Made by a program: the position numbers and the translations under genes
Origin: Gymnopus androsaceus JB14
Lineage: Eukaryota > Basidiomycota > Agaricomycetes > Agaricales > Omphalotaceae
DNA length: 38,745 nt
Assembly: GCA_009733575.1 (NCBI GenBank)
Contig: ML769809.1
Coordinates: 10,372 to 49,116 of the forward strand
Reading direction: 5' to 3'
Notes under the pieces: model-generated
The model's input: only the letters and a program-made list of their open reading frames with translations
Database searches by the model: none
What the model was told of the DNA's origin: nothing
Shown: positions 1 to 10,545 of the stretch, in pieces
Numbering within the stretch: position 1 is the first letter of the stretch
Layout of the letters: the number at the start of each line of letters is the position of its first letter

Positions 1-291
1 CCCCAGGATGCCCCAGGACACCCTCAGGACATCCCAGGATCTCCCAGGACACCTAGGATGACTAGGATACCTGAGGTGTCCAAAGTTTTGCCCTTTTTCC
101 TGGGCCAACTAGGATGCTCCAGGTTGCCTAAGAGGACTAGGTGACCTTAGATCCTCCTGGGCCCAAAACAGTTTTTGCTGATGCAGCCTGAGATAGTCCT
201 AGGCTGCCTAGGCCATCCCAAGTCCAGCCCCTGTAACCTAGGAGGCTTAGGTTACCTAGGCTATCCTTGGCCCAGACCATTTTTCCTGATG
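1..291. repeat. Right-hand ends of CATCAG-type inverted-repeat elements
   Basis: The first 170 bases are built from short degenerate words around CCCAGGA and CTAGGAT, and they end in TTTTGCTGATG at 173-183. A second, similar block rich in CCTAGG follows and ends in TTTTCCTGATG at 281-291 (one mismatch). TTTTGCTGATG is the right terminal repeat of the element family that recurs at 14.3 kb and 18.3-21.9 kb. The left ends lie outside the window. The decayed KDZ reading frame on the minus strand stops being recognisable at the edge of this block, so the elements probably inserted into that gene. Confidence 0.6.
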
Positions 292-299
292 TAGCTGAA

Positions 300-2310
300 A
301 GGCACACAAGGCTGGGTTGGTCGAAAGGGCATAGGGTAAAGGTTGATACGATCGAAGAGATGAACGCTCCAGTGACACATAACATTGTATCCGCTTGATG
401 ATGAGTTTAGGTGACTTGAACAGCAAAGACCTCAACCAGACATAATCGAGGTTGACCTGGCTAAACACGAGTTGAAGCAATAAGACAATAAGATTAGAAG
501 AAATATAGTTAGAAGCAAGACATACCTAGTTTGCCATAACGTAGATCACATGTAGACCCAGGTCAAAAGCAATCGTGTCTAGCACAAAACAACAGAAGCA
601 ATTCCTCGAGTGGTAAGATTCTTCTCTCGCCGAACCATTTGATTCACGAATGGCTTTATGATTGTTGCAGGTGGGTTTTGTCGGAGGCAGTTTCTTATCA
701 AATTCATTGACATGTGCCATAAAATCCGGTTGATGGACAAAGAATGCGGCGCCCTGATTAGAACCTGGATCCCGCTCCTCTGAGGAAGCATTCAATCTAG
801 TGCACTTCATGTTTGCATCTTGAGCGGTGAATAGTTTGTAGATAAAACTGAAAGAGGTATTAGAAGATCAATCCAGAGAACATGAACAAAGAATATGAAT
901 CACCTTTTGGATGGATGAGTGGACTCATAGTCCAGAGGAAGATTTACATTGGGATAAGGACACGCTACACCAACGACAGCAAGATCGCCCATTTGAATAT
1001 CATTACACCCATCCGGATGGTGGGCTCTTCCATGTCACCTGTACAAACAAACGGTTTGCAACTGTTGGGAAGCACGCATGAACTCTCGAAGACGAGACTA
1101 AAGGAAAAAAAAACTTGAGTGAGCATGGCAATAGCAGACAGAGAGCTGAAACTTACCGCCGGAACCCTCATTCCTGTATTGTCTGTGAGCCGCTCCAAGG
1201 TCTCATAGAATTCAGAGCCAGAAGTCTTTGTCATGAGATTTAGCATTTGGAAATGTTCAAGGCAATCAAATGTTACTGCTGTCTTTGGGTTGGTGATGGT
1301 TGCAGGCCAAAGTCGAGCGTGGAGGAGCTGTTCACGCTGAGCACCCGCATGATGGCAAGAGCAGTAGCAAACAGTGATATCCTGGATGCCACACTTGTTG
1401 ACGACAGTAAGGTTCTCCAGACTGGCTATGCTGACCATCAGACATGGCTTGTCTTTGGTATGGCCACCTAATTCCAATATCAGGCCACAATTCTTGAGAG
1501 TGCAATGCTCAAAGAATTGGCTGTTCCACCGCTAAGAAGAGTCATTAGTATTGCAGTATCCCTAGAAGCAAAATGTAATCACCTCCAGCCGATGAAAGGG
1601 CATATAAGCATGGTGATTGACCATACAGTCTTTACAGAAAAGTTCAGGCATATAACAATCACAACAGCAATGTAGATTATTTATTCTGTCAACTTCAAAA
1701 TCACGACCACAAGAACACTGTGTACGGCTAGTGAATAACCCGCATCCTTCCAATTGCAGCATTTCTTGAATGTACGTATCAAGCTCTGGATGCCATTCTG
1801 CAAGTTGCTACACATCTAATCAGCTGGGAAAGGTAGAAGTAAAGTAGATAGACTCACATTTTGCGACCTGTCTTTATTAAGCCCTTGACTGTCCTCCTCT
1901 TCAGCATCCAAATCTTCTCCTGCAAGAGGTTTACCCTGTGACGCTTTTTGGCCAAGGTCCCAGAAGGAATAAGAGACAAAACTGAGGGTTGTTGCAATAC
2001 ATGTATGGATCATAACTGGTGTGTTCTGCAGGGACAGAGAACTGGAAGGGATAGAAGGGATAGGAAGATGTGGCCTCTCTTCATCAGAGTCGTCAGAGTC
2101 TTTGAATGTAGCGGCGTGGTGAGAGACGCGAGAGATCAAGGAATTGGATGTCGAAATATTAATATGACTGAAATGAGCTGGCTTTTTTGGACATTCGGGG
2201 GGTGACTTGTGGAAGGGCTCCGCCAAATCTTCAGACTCAGAGCCAGAGTCGCTATGATTGTGAGTCGTGACCCTGGCACTAATCGTTTTGCACTTCTTGT
2301 TTCTCTTCAT
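300..2310 (-). pseudogene. KDZ-family transposase with CxC2 cysteine cluster, decayed
   Basis: The best start is the ATG at 2310-2308. Exons that keep frame are 2310-1858, 1807-1583, 1531-1157, 1097-904 and one beginning at 847, separated by introns of 50-59 nt. Exon 1 is an acidic, serine-rich leader. Exons 2-3 carry the CxC2-like cysteine cluster (CSCGRDF, CCCDCYMPELFCKDC, then HHAYMPFHRLE) that typically precedes KDZ transposases in mushroom genomes. Exon 3 continues with the CxC2 tail, including LTDNTG. Exons 4-5 match the KDZ start (CPYPNVNLP, then DANMKC). An in-frame TGA lies at 1037-1035, and at least two frameshifts follow near 560-640 before a CARH-like motif. Traces of the family continue to about 315 (CHWSVHLFDRI). 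The rest is lost at the inverted-repeat block at 1-291. KDZ proteins mobilise DNA transposons; this copy cannot be functional. Confidence 0.8.
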
Positions 2311-2403
2311 GATTGAGAGCAAGAGGCAAGGTTATCTCATTCATCTGATTATCGATATCATATCTAAAGATATGTGAATAGATTATCTCTTGGCTGTATC
2401 AAA

Positions 2404-2492
2404 GCTGCTATAGCTCAGTGGTTGGGGCTTGCAGTGTTTACTTTGCTTTGGCTTGGTTACATAGGGTCTTTGGTTTGATTCCGGGTAGCGGT
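2404..2492 (+). tRNA. tRNA-like sequence (degraded tRNA or SINE head)
   Basis: The ends pair as a 7-bp acceptor stem (GCTGCTA with TAGCGGT, two G-T wobbles). The D-arm is well formed: GCTC pairs with GGGC around an 8-nt loop containing GG. The internal pol III promoter boxes are clear: A box TAGCTCAGTGG starting at 2411, and B box GGTTTGATTCC at 2472-2482 (one change from consensus). The anticodon arm is not convincing, the T-stem has three wobble pairs, and the length is 89 nt. It could be a tRNA with an intron, a tRNA pseudogene, or the 5' part of a tRNA-derived SINE. It sits about 95 bp upstream of the KDZ start. Confidence 0.45.
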
Positions 2493-2662
2493 GTGATGCC
2501 CAAGAATAATTTCAATTTTTTTCCATACAGCGTCACGTCCGAGAGATTTCTTTTTATGTTTCAGCATGTTCATGCAGCAATCACAGAGCAAAAAGAATAT
2601 TGTTTTGTCAAAAAATAACCAGAGCGTTCACCAAGAAAATGAAATAAGTACATTTTAGATAA

Positions 2663-3640
2663 TCACTCGTGGTACTCCCTCTCCGGATAGACCCAACTAA
2701 GACTATCAGCCCAAGGGCGCAGCTCCGCGCAAGGTTCAGCTTCTGGTGCAATTGAAAATGGTATGTAGGGTGTAAAAGGAGCATGAACAGCAAGAAATTG
2801 GAAGGGAAGACAATTCAAACGAGTCCACAATACAACTGCATGCAAGAGCTCTTCCAACCATGATTCTTTCTGGATAACAGCGACAACAGCTGTTGGATGC
2901 TTAAGCACCCTCTCCAAAAAGGATTCAAGGGCCTGATGATGTATCTTAGAGATAAGATGATATGACTAAAAATTCATCAATGAACGCACCTGTTGTAAAA
3001 AACCTCGACACACTGCAGCTTCAGCAGTTCCATGCTCCGCAATAAACCCTTTGATTCGCACTTTAGAATCCTAAAGAATAGTAGTGTGATTAGTGATTAT
3101 CAAGTATGAATGGAAACTAAATTCAAACCAACCGAGATATGCATAGATAATGTTAAATTTGCTAGTGTATTGCGTCGAAGGAGACACCCCGCATCATCTG
3201 GAAGGCTCTTCCAAAGGAAACGTTTCATGTCTTCATCGGGATCTTCCTCAAAATCTCTCCCATAAACAATGCTTGTGAGCCACTGCGAGTGCTAAGCCAA
3301 TGATTTTCGTCCTGGGGTACAATCTTCTGGAAAAGTGAAAAGCCACAAATAAGTAGCTTGGTGAAAGAACTCGGCTACCTGACCGAGCTTCTTCGCGTGG
3401 ATGTAGGCCGGAAGTAAACAAAGCCCAAAGGACTTTCGAGCAGCGTAATCTTGGCGGAAGTCGAAAGGTGCATGATACCAAGAGTTGACTTGTTCAGGCT
3501 TCTGAAGATAATTCTAATTTTAATCAGTCAGTCGGAATAAGATAATAAACAGAAACAAAAAACAAACCTGCATCCGCAGCTCCTTTTGCGAAACATTAGC
3601 ATATTTGCAATTAGAGCGAGACTCGAGTGACGTACCAGGG
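2663..3640 (-). pseudogene. Spliced hypothetical protein, minus strand, one TAG
   Basis: I do not recognise the family. A consistent reading frame runs through exons 3568-about 3640, 3133-3501, 2990-3070 and 2663-2932, joined by GT-AG introns of 66, 62 and 57 nt, and ends at a TGA (2665-2663). About 265 codons are visible. The text is rich in aromatic and charged residues (NSWYHAPFDFRQDYAARKSF, then YGRDFEEDPDEDMKRFLWK) with no obvious membrane segment. One in-frame TAG lies at 3294-3292. It could be hidden by a 38-nt GT-AG intron, but that would break the downstream frame, so a nonsense mutation is more likely. The 5' end is unresolved, since the frame meets a stop just upstream of about 3640. 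Confidence 0.5.
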
Positions 3641-3660
3641 TAGAAAAGTTAGACGCCACA

Positions 3661-4966
3661 TTGGATCGCCAAGATTCGAGATCTATCCTGTATCGGCGGC
3701 ACGGTAAGGTAGTAGACTTAACCTTCATCACAAAGTTAGAAGAGAAAAAAGACAAGTTCAGCAGGCACTTGATAACACTCATCAGCACTAATGCTCAACC
3801 TACTCTTGGTGCTTCCTCAAACTATACAGGTGATTGGCCTCTTCTTTACTCATTACCCATGTTCACATTGCGCTCACAAGCTCTACTCAAACATGTCACT
3901 TCTTGTTGAGACCTACCTAAATTTTGAAAGTTGTGATTCCCTCATTGACCATTTGACCTTTTCCTCACTGCATCTTACATCCGATGGATACATGCTTTTC
4001 CCCAGGACTGTCTCGATGGCTTCCAGCCTGAAAAATACCATGGCAAATGCACCGATGAGCCTGTATATCCTCGCTGTGTTCGCTGTGGAACTTCTAATTT
4101 TTTTGGACATGGTTGAAGCCACGCTCAAATCAGTACGATGGGTAAGTTTTTTTTTAACAATGAGGTTCCAAAGCTCAACTTCAAGCTTTTATTAGACCTT
4201 CCATAATATTGTCCAGAACATGTTTGAATTTGTCCTAGAAGGTGCATTGCTCAACCAGGAGCAGTGCTTGATAAATGTAAGCCTTCAGTTTTGATTGATG
4301 CTTAGGATTTTCTAACCGATTATACAGTACATCGAAGAGTCTCTAGAAAAGTCCCTCCAGATTGCGGGGCCCTTTGTTCAAAGCCATCAAGAAATCCACT
4401 TGGATGGATGAGCTTGACCATGTGGTGCACTGTTGGATGATATATAACCGCTTGCCACTCTCCATGCTCTCACAGTGGATGCAATCATCGTATCTCCCTC
4501 CTTGTTACCTCTCATATGCACCCTGACATGCCAAATAATGCATTTACGATGAAGTGGAGGCTCCCTACACCTGTTTTGAACCATATCAAAGGTGGAGAGG
4601 AAGCTATCTTCGAGGAGCTTATGTCTGACTGGGAAGAGGAGCTTTGCTCCTGTCCATTCTGACTTCCTGGGATCCGATGATTTCCATGGTCAAAGCGGCG
4701 ATGAAGAATATGAAGATGAGAGTGTGGATGGATCAGAGCTGGTATATTCTGCTGTAGAGGAGGGAGAGGATGCTCCAGAAAATGTGTATGAGCTCGAGTT
4801 CATTAGTGACAATGAGTATATGCCTGGGGTTGACAGTGAAGAAGAAAGCGAGGACAATGAAGATGTTGACACTGAACCTTCCTTCCTTGGGTCAAATTGT
4901 ACTAGCTTACTTATCTTTGAACAATCTCTTCACATCTATCTTGGCCTAATATATGTAGATCTGTAA
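3661..4966 (+). pseudogene. Spliced or decayed hypothetical gene with acidic C-terminal tail
   Basis: Family not recognised. Scattered exon-like stretches share this strand: 3791-3930 (HYPCSHCAHKLYSN), 4003-4110 (KCTDEPVYPRCVRCGTSNFF, with paired cysteines like a small zinc-binding knot), 4200-4280 plus 4331-4370 joined by an intron with donor GTAAGC, then 4385-4490 (KSTWMDELDHVVHCWMIYNR). The end is a strongly acidic tail of about 100 residues at 4592-4966, rich in D, E and S. The pieces lie in different frames, and I could not join them all with standard introns. It is either a gene with unrecognised introns or a decayed copy. Confidence 0.35.
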
Positions 4967-5049
4967 CATGCATCTGATATGTCAGTCATTAATCTTGTAG
5001 TTCAACATTGATTTGTATACAGTATACAGTTTGATTTGTATAGACATGA

Positions 5050-5950
5050 ATGAACGATTTTAAGTGTAAGCGACATGACGGAACGAGCTTTCAATTGATC
5101 AATGGAACGGAACGGACTTTGAATTCAGTGAGAATTGAGCCACCAACTGCCAAAGTGTTTGTAAGCACATACATCCTTCCTTCATCGCCATGTCTGACTC
5201 CGAATCTGAGTGCTCCAACCCATTTGCCTATACCAAAGTTGAACCCAAGCGAAGTCATCAAAGCTGTCAAAGCTATTCTGACTGGAGCAATTTCTATTCC
5301 AGACGATGTGAAATTTGCTAATGTAAGTACTTTTTCTCTCATCGACCCTGTATGATATAACCGAGTTTTCAGCGACAAGACCCGAGCTGTCTTTATGATA
5401 CCAGCACCCCAACTGGCCAAAAAGGTCCGCAAGGATAGATTGCAGAAGCTTTTTATTGAGGCTATCTCTGTCCCTTACGAGTGTATTTGTCGCAATCGCG
5501 ATAAACCAAGATGATCGAGAGAAGCTGCAAACTTTTATCTATGTGGTCAAGGCCCAGTGGTTCAAACTTTGGCCTATCAAACCAGTTGAGGAAGGTGGCC
5601 CTGCTGACCAAACATGCTTTCCTTCAGAAGGAACTGTCTTTAAGTGGATGTGTCTATTTCTCAGTACCATCACTAACTGCTTTCGGTGGTGACAGGATAT
5701 AATCAATCGAGCTTCCCTTCGTAACTGCACGGCACATCGTGGACAACGTTTGCGCTCAAGAAAAAGGTAGACTGCAGCCTTATCCAGCATTGCCTGACTG
5801 GGTTGATTGGCGCAAGATGCTTTTTGACTGTCTCAACGCATCCAGCTGTCACATCTGGCCAATGCACCAATTGCCACCTCATAGACTTGTTTTTCGATCT
5901 GTTGAATGAATGCATCACTGGAAACTTTGTGATTAGGGTGCTTGGTACAT
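5050..5950 (+). pseudogene. Decayed coding fragments
   Basis: Several short stretches look protein-coding but do not join. 5200-5320 (PKLNPSEVIKAVKAILTGAI) is followed by a good intron donor GTAAGTAC at 5323 and an acceptor at about 5371. Next comes 5372-5510 (RAVFMIPAPQLAKKVRKDRL) ending at a TGA, then 5500-5690 in another frame (DDREKLQTFIYVVKAQWFK). I recognise no family. The change of frame between neighbouring pieces points to a relic. From 5950 to 6166 I see nothing beyond AT-rich sequence. Confidence 0.3.
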
Positions 5951-6166
5951 TTCCTTCTGAAATCCCACCAGTGCCTGAATGAGTGAGTTCGTCTTTCCTG
6001 TCAGTTGTATTATTTCATCCTCTAACCCAGCCACAATAGGCCCTACTTGAACACTGGCCCTAACATCCAGTTAGCTTTACCGCACTTAACTTAAACATTA
6101 TACTCAATATTATACATATATACTTGTCTTCTTGTAATGTTACCTAACTGATCTTGCTGTATCATC

Positions 6167-7260
6167 TTGCAATCACAACTGTCTGTACTTATTGCGATTT
6201 CAATCAAATATCTGTCTGAATTCAAGCAGTACATTGAGGGAGCTGCTCTACAGAATAGGTCTGATGAATTTGGCCAACTCAGACTCTCAATTAAGTTTCA
6301 TGTAATTATCTACTTCGACTTGACCGACACAACTCCTCTGTCTCATCTCTGATTCCTTCCAGAATTTGCAGTTACCAAGGCAGCTACTTCCTCGAGATAG
6401 TCCAAAATTTGAAGCAATTACATTGAAGGAGTCACTCTGGAAGAACAGATCTGACGAATTCATGTCAACATGGAATCTCATCAAGTTTCATGTAAGTATC
6501 TACTTCGACTCGACTAAATCAGCTCTTCCGTCTCATCCCCTGATTTATTCCAAATTTTACAATTACCAACGCAGATAGCTCCCTGAGGCAATCCCTAAAT
6601 TTGAAGGAACTGCATTGAAGGAATCTCTCTAGAGAATAGGTCTGACAAATTTGGCCCACTCAGAATCTCAATTAAGTTTCATATAAGTATCTACTTCAAC
6701 TGAACCAAAACAGCTCTTCCGTCTCATCCCCGATTCTGTCAAAATTTTACAATTACCAAGGCAGATAACTCCTTGAGGCAATCCCAAAATTTGAGGCAAT
6801 TACGCTGAAGGAGTCGCTCTGGAGAATAGGTCTGACAAATTCAGTCAACTCGCCGAGTTGACTGAACCTACAACTCGGAATCTCAATTAAGTTGCATGTA
6901 AGTATCTACTTCGACTTGACCAAAACAGCTCTTCCATCTCATCCCCGATTCCTTCCAAAGCTTACAGTCACCAATGCAGATAATTCCCCAAGGCAATCCC
7001 AAAATTTGAAGGAATTACACTGAAGGAGTCGTTCTAGAGAATAGGTCTGACGAACTCGCAACTCGCAATCTCAAATACTTTCTTAAGTACTATGACTTCA
7101 GCCAAACAGCTCTTGCGTCTCATCTCCATTCTCTCTAAAATCTCACAGGTACAAAGGATAGTTACTTCCTCAAGGCAATCCCAGAATTTGAAGCAAGTTT
7201 TATTAAAGTAGTCATTTTGCATAATTGGTCTGACAATAGGCATTGACCAAATCAAATTTG
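6167..7260 (+). repeat. Six-copy tandem array of an exon-plus-intron unit
   Basis: The landmark CTGAYRAAT-like word starts at 6261, 6451, 6642, 6832, 7047 and 7230, giving spacings of 190, 191, 190, 215 and 183 bp. Each unit contains a short coding-like stretch followed by an intron-like stretch. In units 2-4 the coding part reads close to IPKFEAITLKESLW. It ends in a donor-like GTAAGTATCTACTTCGA (clear in units 2 and 4, mutated in 1, 3 and 5) and is followed by an acceptor-like ACCAAGGCAG. Several copies now hold stop codons, so the array is decayed. The extra 25 bp in the fourth interval contains a palindrome. I do not know what protein the exon came from. Confidence 0.65.
6840..6866. repeat. 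Perfect 13-bp inverted repeat with 1-nt centre
   Basis: TTCAGTCAACTCG (6840-6852) is followed by one C and then its exact reverse complement (6854-6866). It lies in the only lengthened unit of the 190-bp array and accounts for that extra length. The partial echo ACAACTCGG just downstream suggests a templated insertion. Confidence 0.85.
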
Positions 7261-7392
7261 CTTGCCTTTACTTGCTTTTCACCACCATCATTCTCATTTC
7301 CTGCGTTGGTAGCTCCTCTCAACGAAGCCTTCTACTGTGTCTTGTTACTTCCACACTACATGCCTGTTCTTTAGTCACACATTTGCCAAACC

Positions 7393-8422
7393 ATGTTAGC
7401 CAAGAAATACAAAACCGCCAAAGAGAAAAAACAGGCACGAAGCAAAGTCAATGCTCAGAACTATGCAAGGTACTACATCGCTTTATATTTCTAGTGATCA
7501 CCCTTTAATTGAATACTTAAACTAGGAATAGGGCTCAGATAACAAAGCATAGGCGGAAGAAGTATGCTAACGCGGTGGAAGAACAGCATAAGCAACAAAC
7601 CGCACGGTGCGTATAGTATTCCTGTGAAAATCTGTTATAGCTTGTCGAACTGTCTCTTTTCCAGCCGTAAAAATGCATTCAAGGAACAGGGAATAAAATG
7701 CAAAGCACCCTCTAAGGAGTGAAAGAAGAAGAATGGAGATTCGAATACAGATTTTGCGATCGTCAAATGGTGAGTATCCAGATCGTCTGTAGTTGCAAAC
7801 AGTCGTTGCTCAATCAGTCATTTCACAGTCTAGCATCCTCCAAGCCTAATACTGTGTCCAAGGAGCAGAAGGAAAATCGGATCGCAAAAGCAAATGGCAG
7901 GAAAATCGAACGGTATGCATCCAGGCTTTAACAGTCGACCACTATCTGAGCACTCAATTTCATCGATTGGACAGATCCCAGAAGATCCCCAAGCAAAATA
8001 TTCCTCCTACTCGATATTTAGATTCATCCTCTGAGATTGACAAGATTGAATATCTTACCAACTATGATCTCCCTCCGAGACCCAAAGTGTGCATTGCCTT
8101 GCTTTTGTGTGATATCTCCCTTTGCTGATGTTTCAGGTACAGTATTCAGCCTTTAACTCAATTTCAGCTTGCTTTCAATAATGTTTGGAAGGTATTCTTG
8201 GAGTACAAGGAGGTTGTTGGTCCCAATTGGGTTGCGGAGTTTTTCAATCAATTGCACGCGACGTACGCAAAACACAGAGACGCTGATATCATGGTCCAGG
8301 CGCACAACCATATGCAGGACATTCTACATCGTATGGAGCATCTGCTCGCTGTCCTGGAGCTGGAAGCGATTGACAAAGACGATCTTATACGAGTGGAGAC
8401 TGGGAAAGAACATGTACGATGA
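7393..8422 (+). pseudogene. Spliced hypothetical protein with basic coil N-terminus
   Basis: The reading starts at ATG 7393 in exon 7393-7469 and continues in exons 7526-7606, 7665 onward, about 7829-7910, 7975-8085 and 8168-8422. The first three exons encode a very basic, glutamine-rich helix (KTAKEKKQARSKVNAQNYAR). The next two are hydrophilic linker (LTNYDLPPRPK). The last encodes an acidic-to-mixed helical domain of about 84 residues (VGPNWVAEFFNQLHATYAKH). Most junctions keep frame. An in-frame TGA lies at 7720-7722 in exon 3, so this is a pseudogene unless that exon ends earlier. The overall shape resembles uncharacterised mushroom proteins that pair a basic coil with a C-terminal helical domain. 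Function unknown. Confidence 0.5.
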
Positions 8423-9144
8423 AATTTTGGGCACATCTCGCACTTTGCAAAGATTTTGTATGGCTGCTGCAGTGGGTTCCAGTGAATTTTTAACATATAT
8501 AAGGACTGGGAGGTTGCAGTGGTAGTCTACTTTTCTTGTGATTCATGAATTGTCACTGTCATGTAATTTCTTGTAAATTTGTTACCTGGTCGTTCAGCTG
8601 TTATCAAATTTTGGGGTTGTCATACATCGTCTTGGCTGTCGTGCAGAAGACAGCATCTACTGCCTCTTATTCGACTCCGAGCTCGCTCTGGCAATCTCAT
8701 ACCAATCTCCAGCACCAGATGGCTCGAGACGTATCTACTCTACCTTGGTGAATTCAAATTAAGTCAAAGCAGATAAAATTCACCCAGAGCTCTACATACT
8801 AACTACTTGTTTGGTGTTTCAAGAATGGCTTCATACATATATTAAATAGAATGCAAGTATGTACATAGATGAAAGTGCAGAGCGTAAATAGGTAGATAAA
8901 GAAGGTAGGAGCAAGGGCGTAGTGCGGATAAAGTAGATAGTAAACAAATAACAATGAAAGCAACAGAGCAGAGAGAGCAAAGATTAGACAAGGACAACAC
9001 AGCAAAACTGAGTGAGACACGGCAGAATAACACAAGCAGCAACAGCAAAGATACAGGGTACGGGAGTCCAACAAAAACAACAAGGAGTGGGGGAAGGGGC
9101 TCACAACAATACCACTTGGTAAGGGATTAAATAACGGCAACCAA
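8423..9144. other. Intergenic stretch, no gene seen
   Basis: AT-rich spacer between the end of the 7.4-8.4 kb gene and the 3' end of the minus-strand gene at 9145. Short open frames exist on both strands, but none has coding-like composition or splice context. A purine-rich stretch at about 8930-9070 has no recognised feature. Confidence 0.5.
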
Positions 9145-9325
9145 CTAATTTTGCAACGCTTCATTGAAGTAGCTTTCAGCTTCATCACGAGAGCCAAATT
9201 TGCGATAGGCTGCGCGGCACCCCAACACTGCGTCCTGCACAGTGGCCCTACAGTCAAGTTTAGTTGATAAAGATATTGAAAAGGTAAACAATACATATTT
9301 ACCATGAGGAGTAAACACCAACTCG

Positions 9326-9328
9326 TCA
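9326..9328 (-). other. Premature TGA inside the RNase H1 N-like domain
   Basis: This codon falls in a conserved position of the domain, between KG and RVGVY. It is the only stop before the natural TAG in a 200-codon spliced frame. CGA (Arg) is one single-step ancestor. Confidence 0.75.
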
Positions 9329-9790
9329 GCCCTTTGTGATAGCGTACCAGACGCCAGACAAGGATGTTGCAGTGAGGTGACAAGAGCACCCACACGTAAC
9401 AGTAGGCTCAACTCCAGGGACGCTTGCTGTTCAAATTTAATCAGTCGCGATCAGTAAATGTTGGTTGGAAGGCTTTGCACAAGCTTACCTGGAGTCGTCA
9501 ATGGCTCCATAGCTGGTGTGGAACGACCTAAGGAGATTGTGTGAGCAGCATGGCGTGGAGCAATATCCACAGTACACACCAGTTAGTGGAGCAGGGATTG
9601 AGACCGAAGCAGTCATCGTAGGCCCTAGAGATACCGGAGATACATGAGCAAAGGTTTTGGAAAAAGATTTGGCTGCACCAGTACCAGTAGGGGGCACAGG
9701 GATAGTCATTGTAAGCCCTGGAAAAACAAGCTAGTGAGTGAAAGTGTCAGGCCTTGGCTCATTTCTCATCCGCTATCCACCCGCTGATGT

Positions 9791-9850
9791 TTCCCACGCT
9801 TCCTGGCCGTCCGCGGATACTTCCCACGCTTCCTGACCGTCCGCGGATAC
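9791..9850 (+). repeat. 30-bp tandem duplication in the solo LTR
   Basis: Two adjacent 30-bp copies (9791-9820, 9821-9850) beginning TTCCCACGCTTCCTG differ at a single base. Confidence 0.9.
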
Positions 9851-10320
9851 TTCCTGCACTCATTACCTACATTGCGGGTGCTTTCCATGCTTATTTACCA
9901 TTTATCCTGCCTGCCGGGCACTTTCTACATGTGATTACCACTTATCCTGCCTCCCGGGTGCCTCCCGCACTTGATAACCATCCATCAGGCCCTCCCGACG
10001 ACTTACACAGCCACCCTACAGTATATAAGTAGACACCCGAGTCCATGCACCCTAGTCTGTTATTACCATTGTTACCAAATCGATCCCGTTTTGCTCTGTC
10101 TCTGTCTCTGTCTCTCTATTTCTATCTGTTCTAACCAGCTGTGCCTTCCGAGCTCCGTTCGAAGGCCCACTGTCATCTGCATTAACTGCGAGGCTCTGTC
10201 CGTAGATACCAAATCTACGTCCAGAGCTCACTGTCTTCTATCTCTGTTTACAACTTTACAACCAAAGCTCCTCGGGAGCTTCCTATTTGGGTTTTGCTAC
10301 CTCTAGAACCTCTGGGACTG

Positions 10321-10545
10321 TCCGCTTTCACTCAATTCCGTCCGCTCCCACGCTATTTCCATCCGCTCTCACGCTATTCCGTCCGCTCTCACACTATTCC
10401 CATCCGCTTTCACCCTATTCCATCCACTCCCACGCTATTTCTGTCCGCTTTTGCACTATTCCGTCCGCTCCCACGCTATTTCCGCCCGCTTTCACCCTAT
10501 TCCACCCGCTCTCACGCTATTTCCGTCCGCATTTGCTGTATTCCA
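10321..10545 (+). repeat. About 20-bp minisatellite in the solo LTR
   Basis: About eleven degenerate copies of a unit close to CCGCTCCCACGCTATTYCRT are arranged head to tail. The copies vary mainly between CTCCCACGC, CTTTCACCC and CTTTTGCAC. Because 20 is not a multiple of 3, long open frames through it are fortuitous. Confidence 0.85.

Noticed and set aside
3283..3320. 38-nt intron hiding the TAG at 3292-3294
   Set aside because: Using it puts the following exon out of frame, whereas plain read-through keeps the frame. A nonsense mutation is the simpler reading.
4690..4872. Serine-rich minus-strand frame
   Set aside because: It is the reverse shadow of the acidic GAA/GAT-rich tail on the plus strand.
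8799..9395. 198-codon hydrophobic minus-strand frame
   Set aside because: It crosses the splice sites of the RNase H1-N-like gene and its composition is that of non-coding purine-rich DNA. The spliced frame is far better supported.
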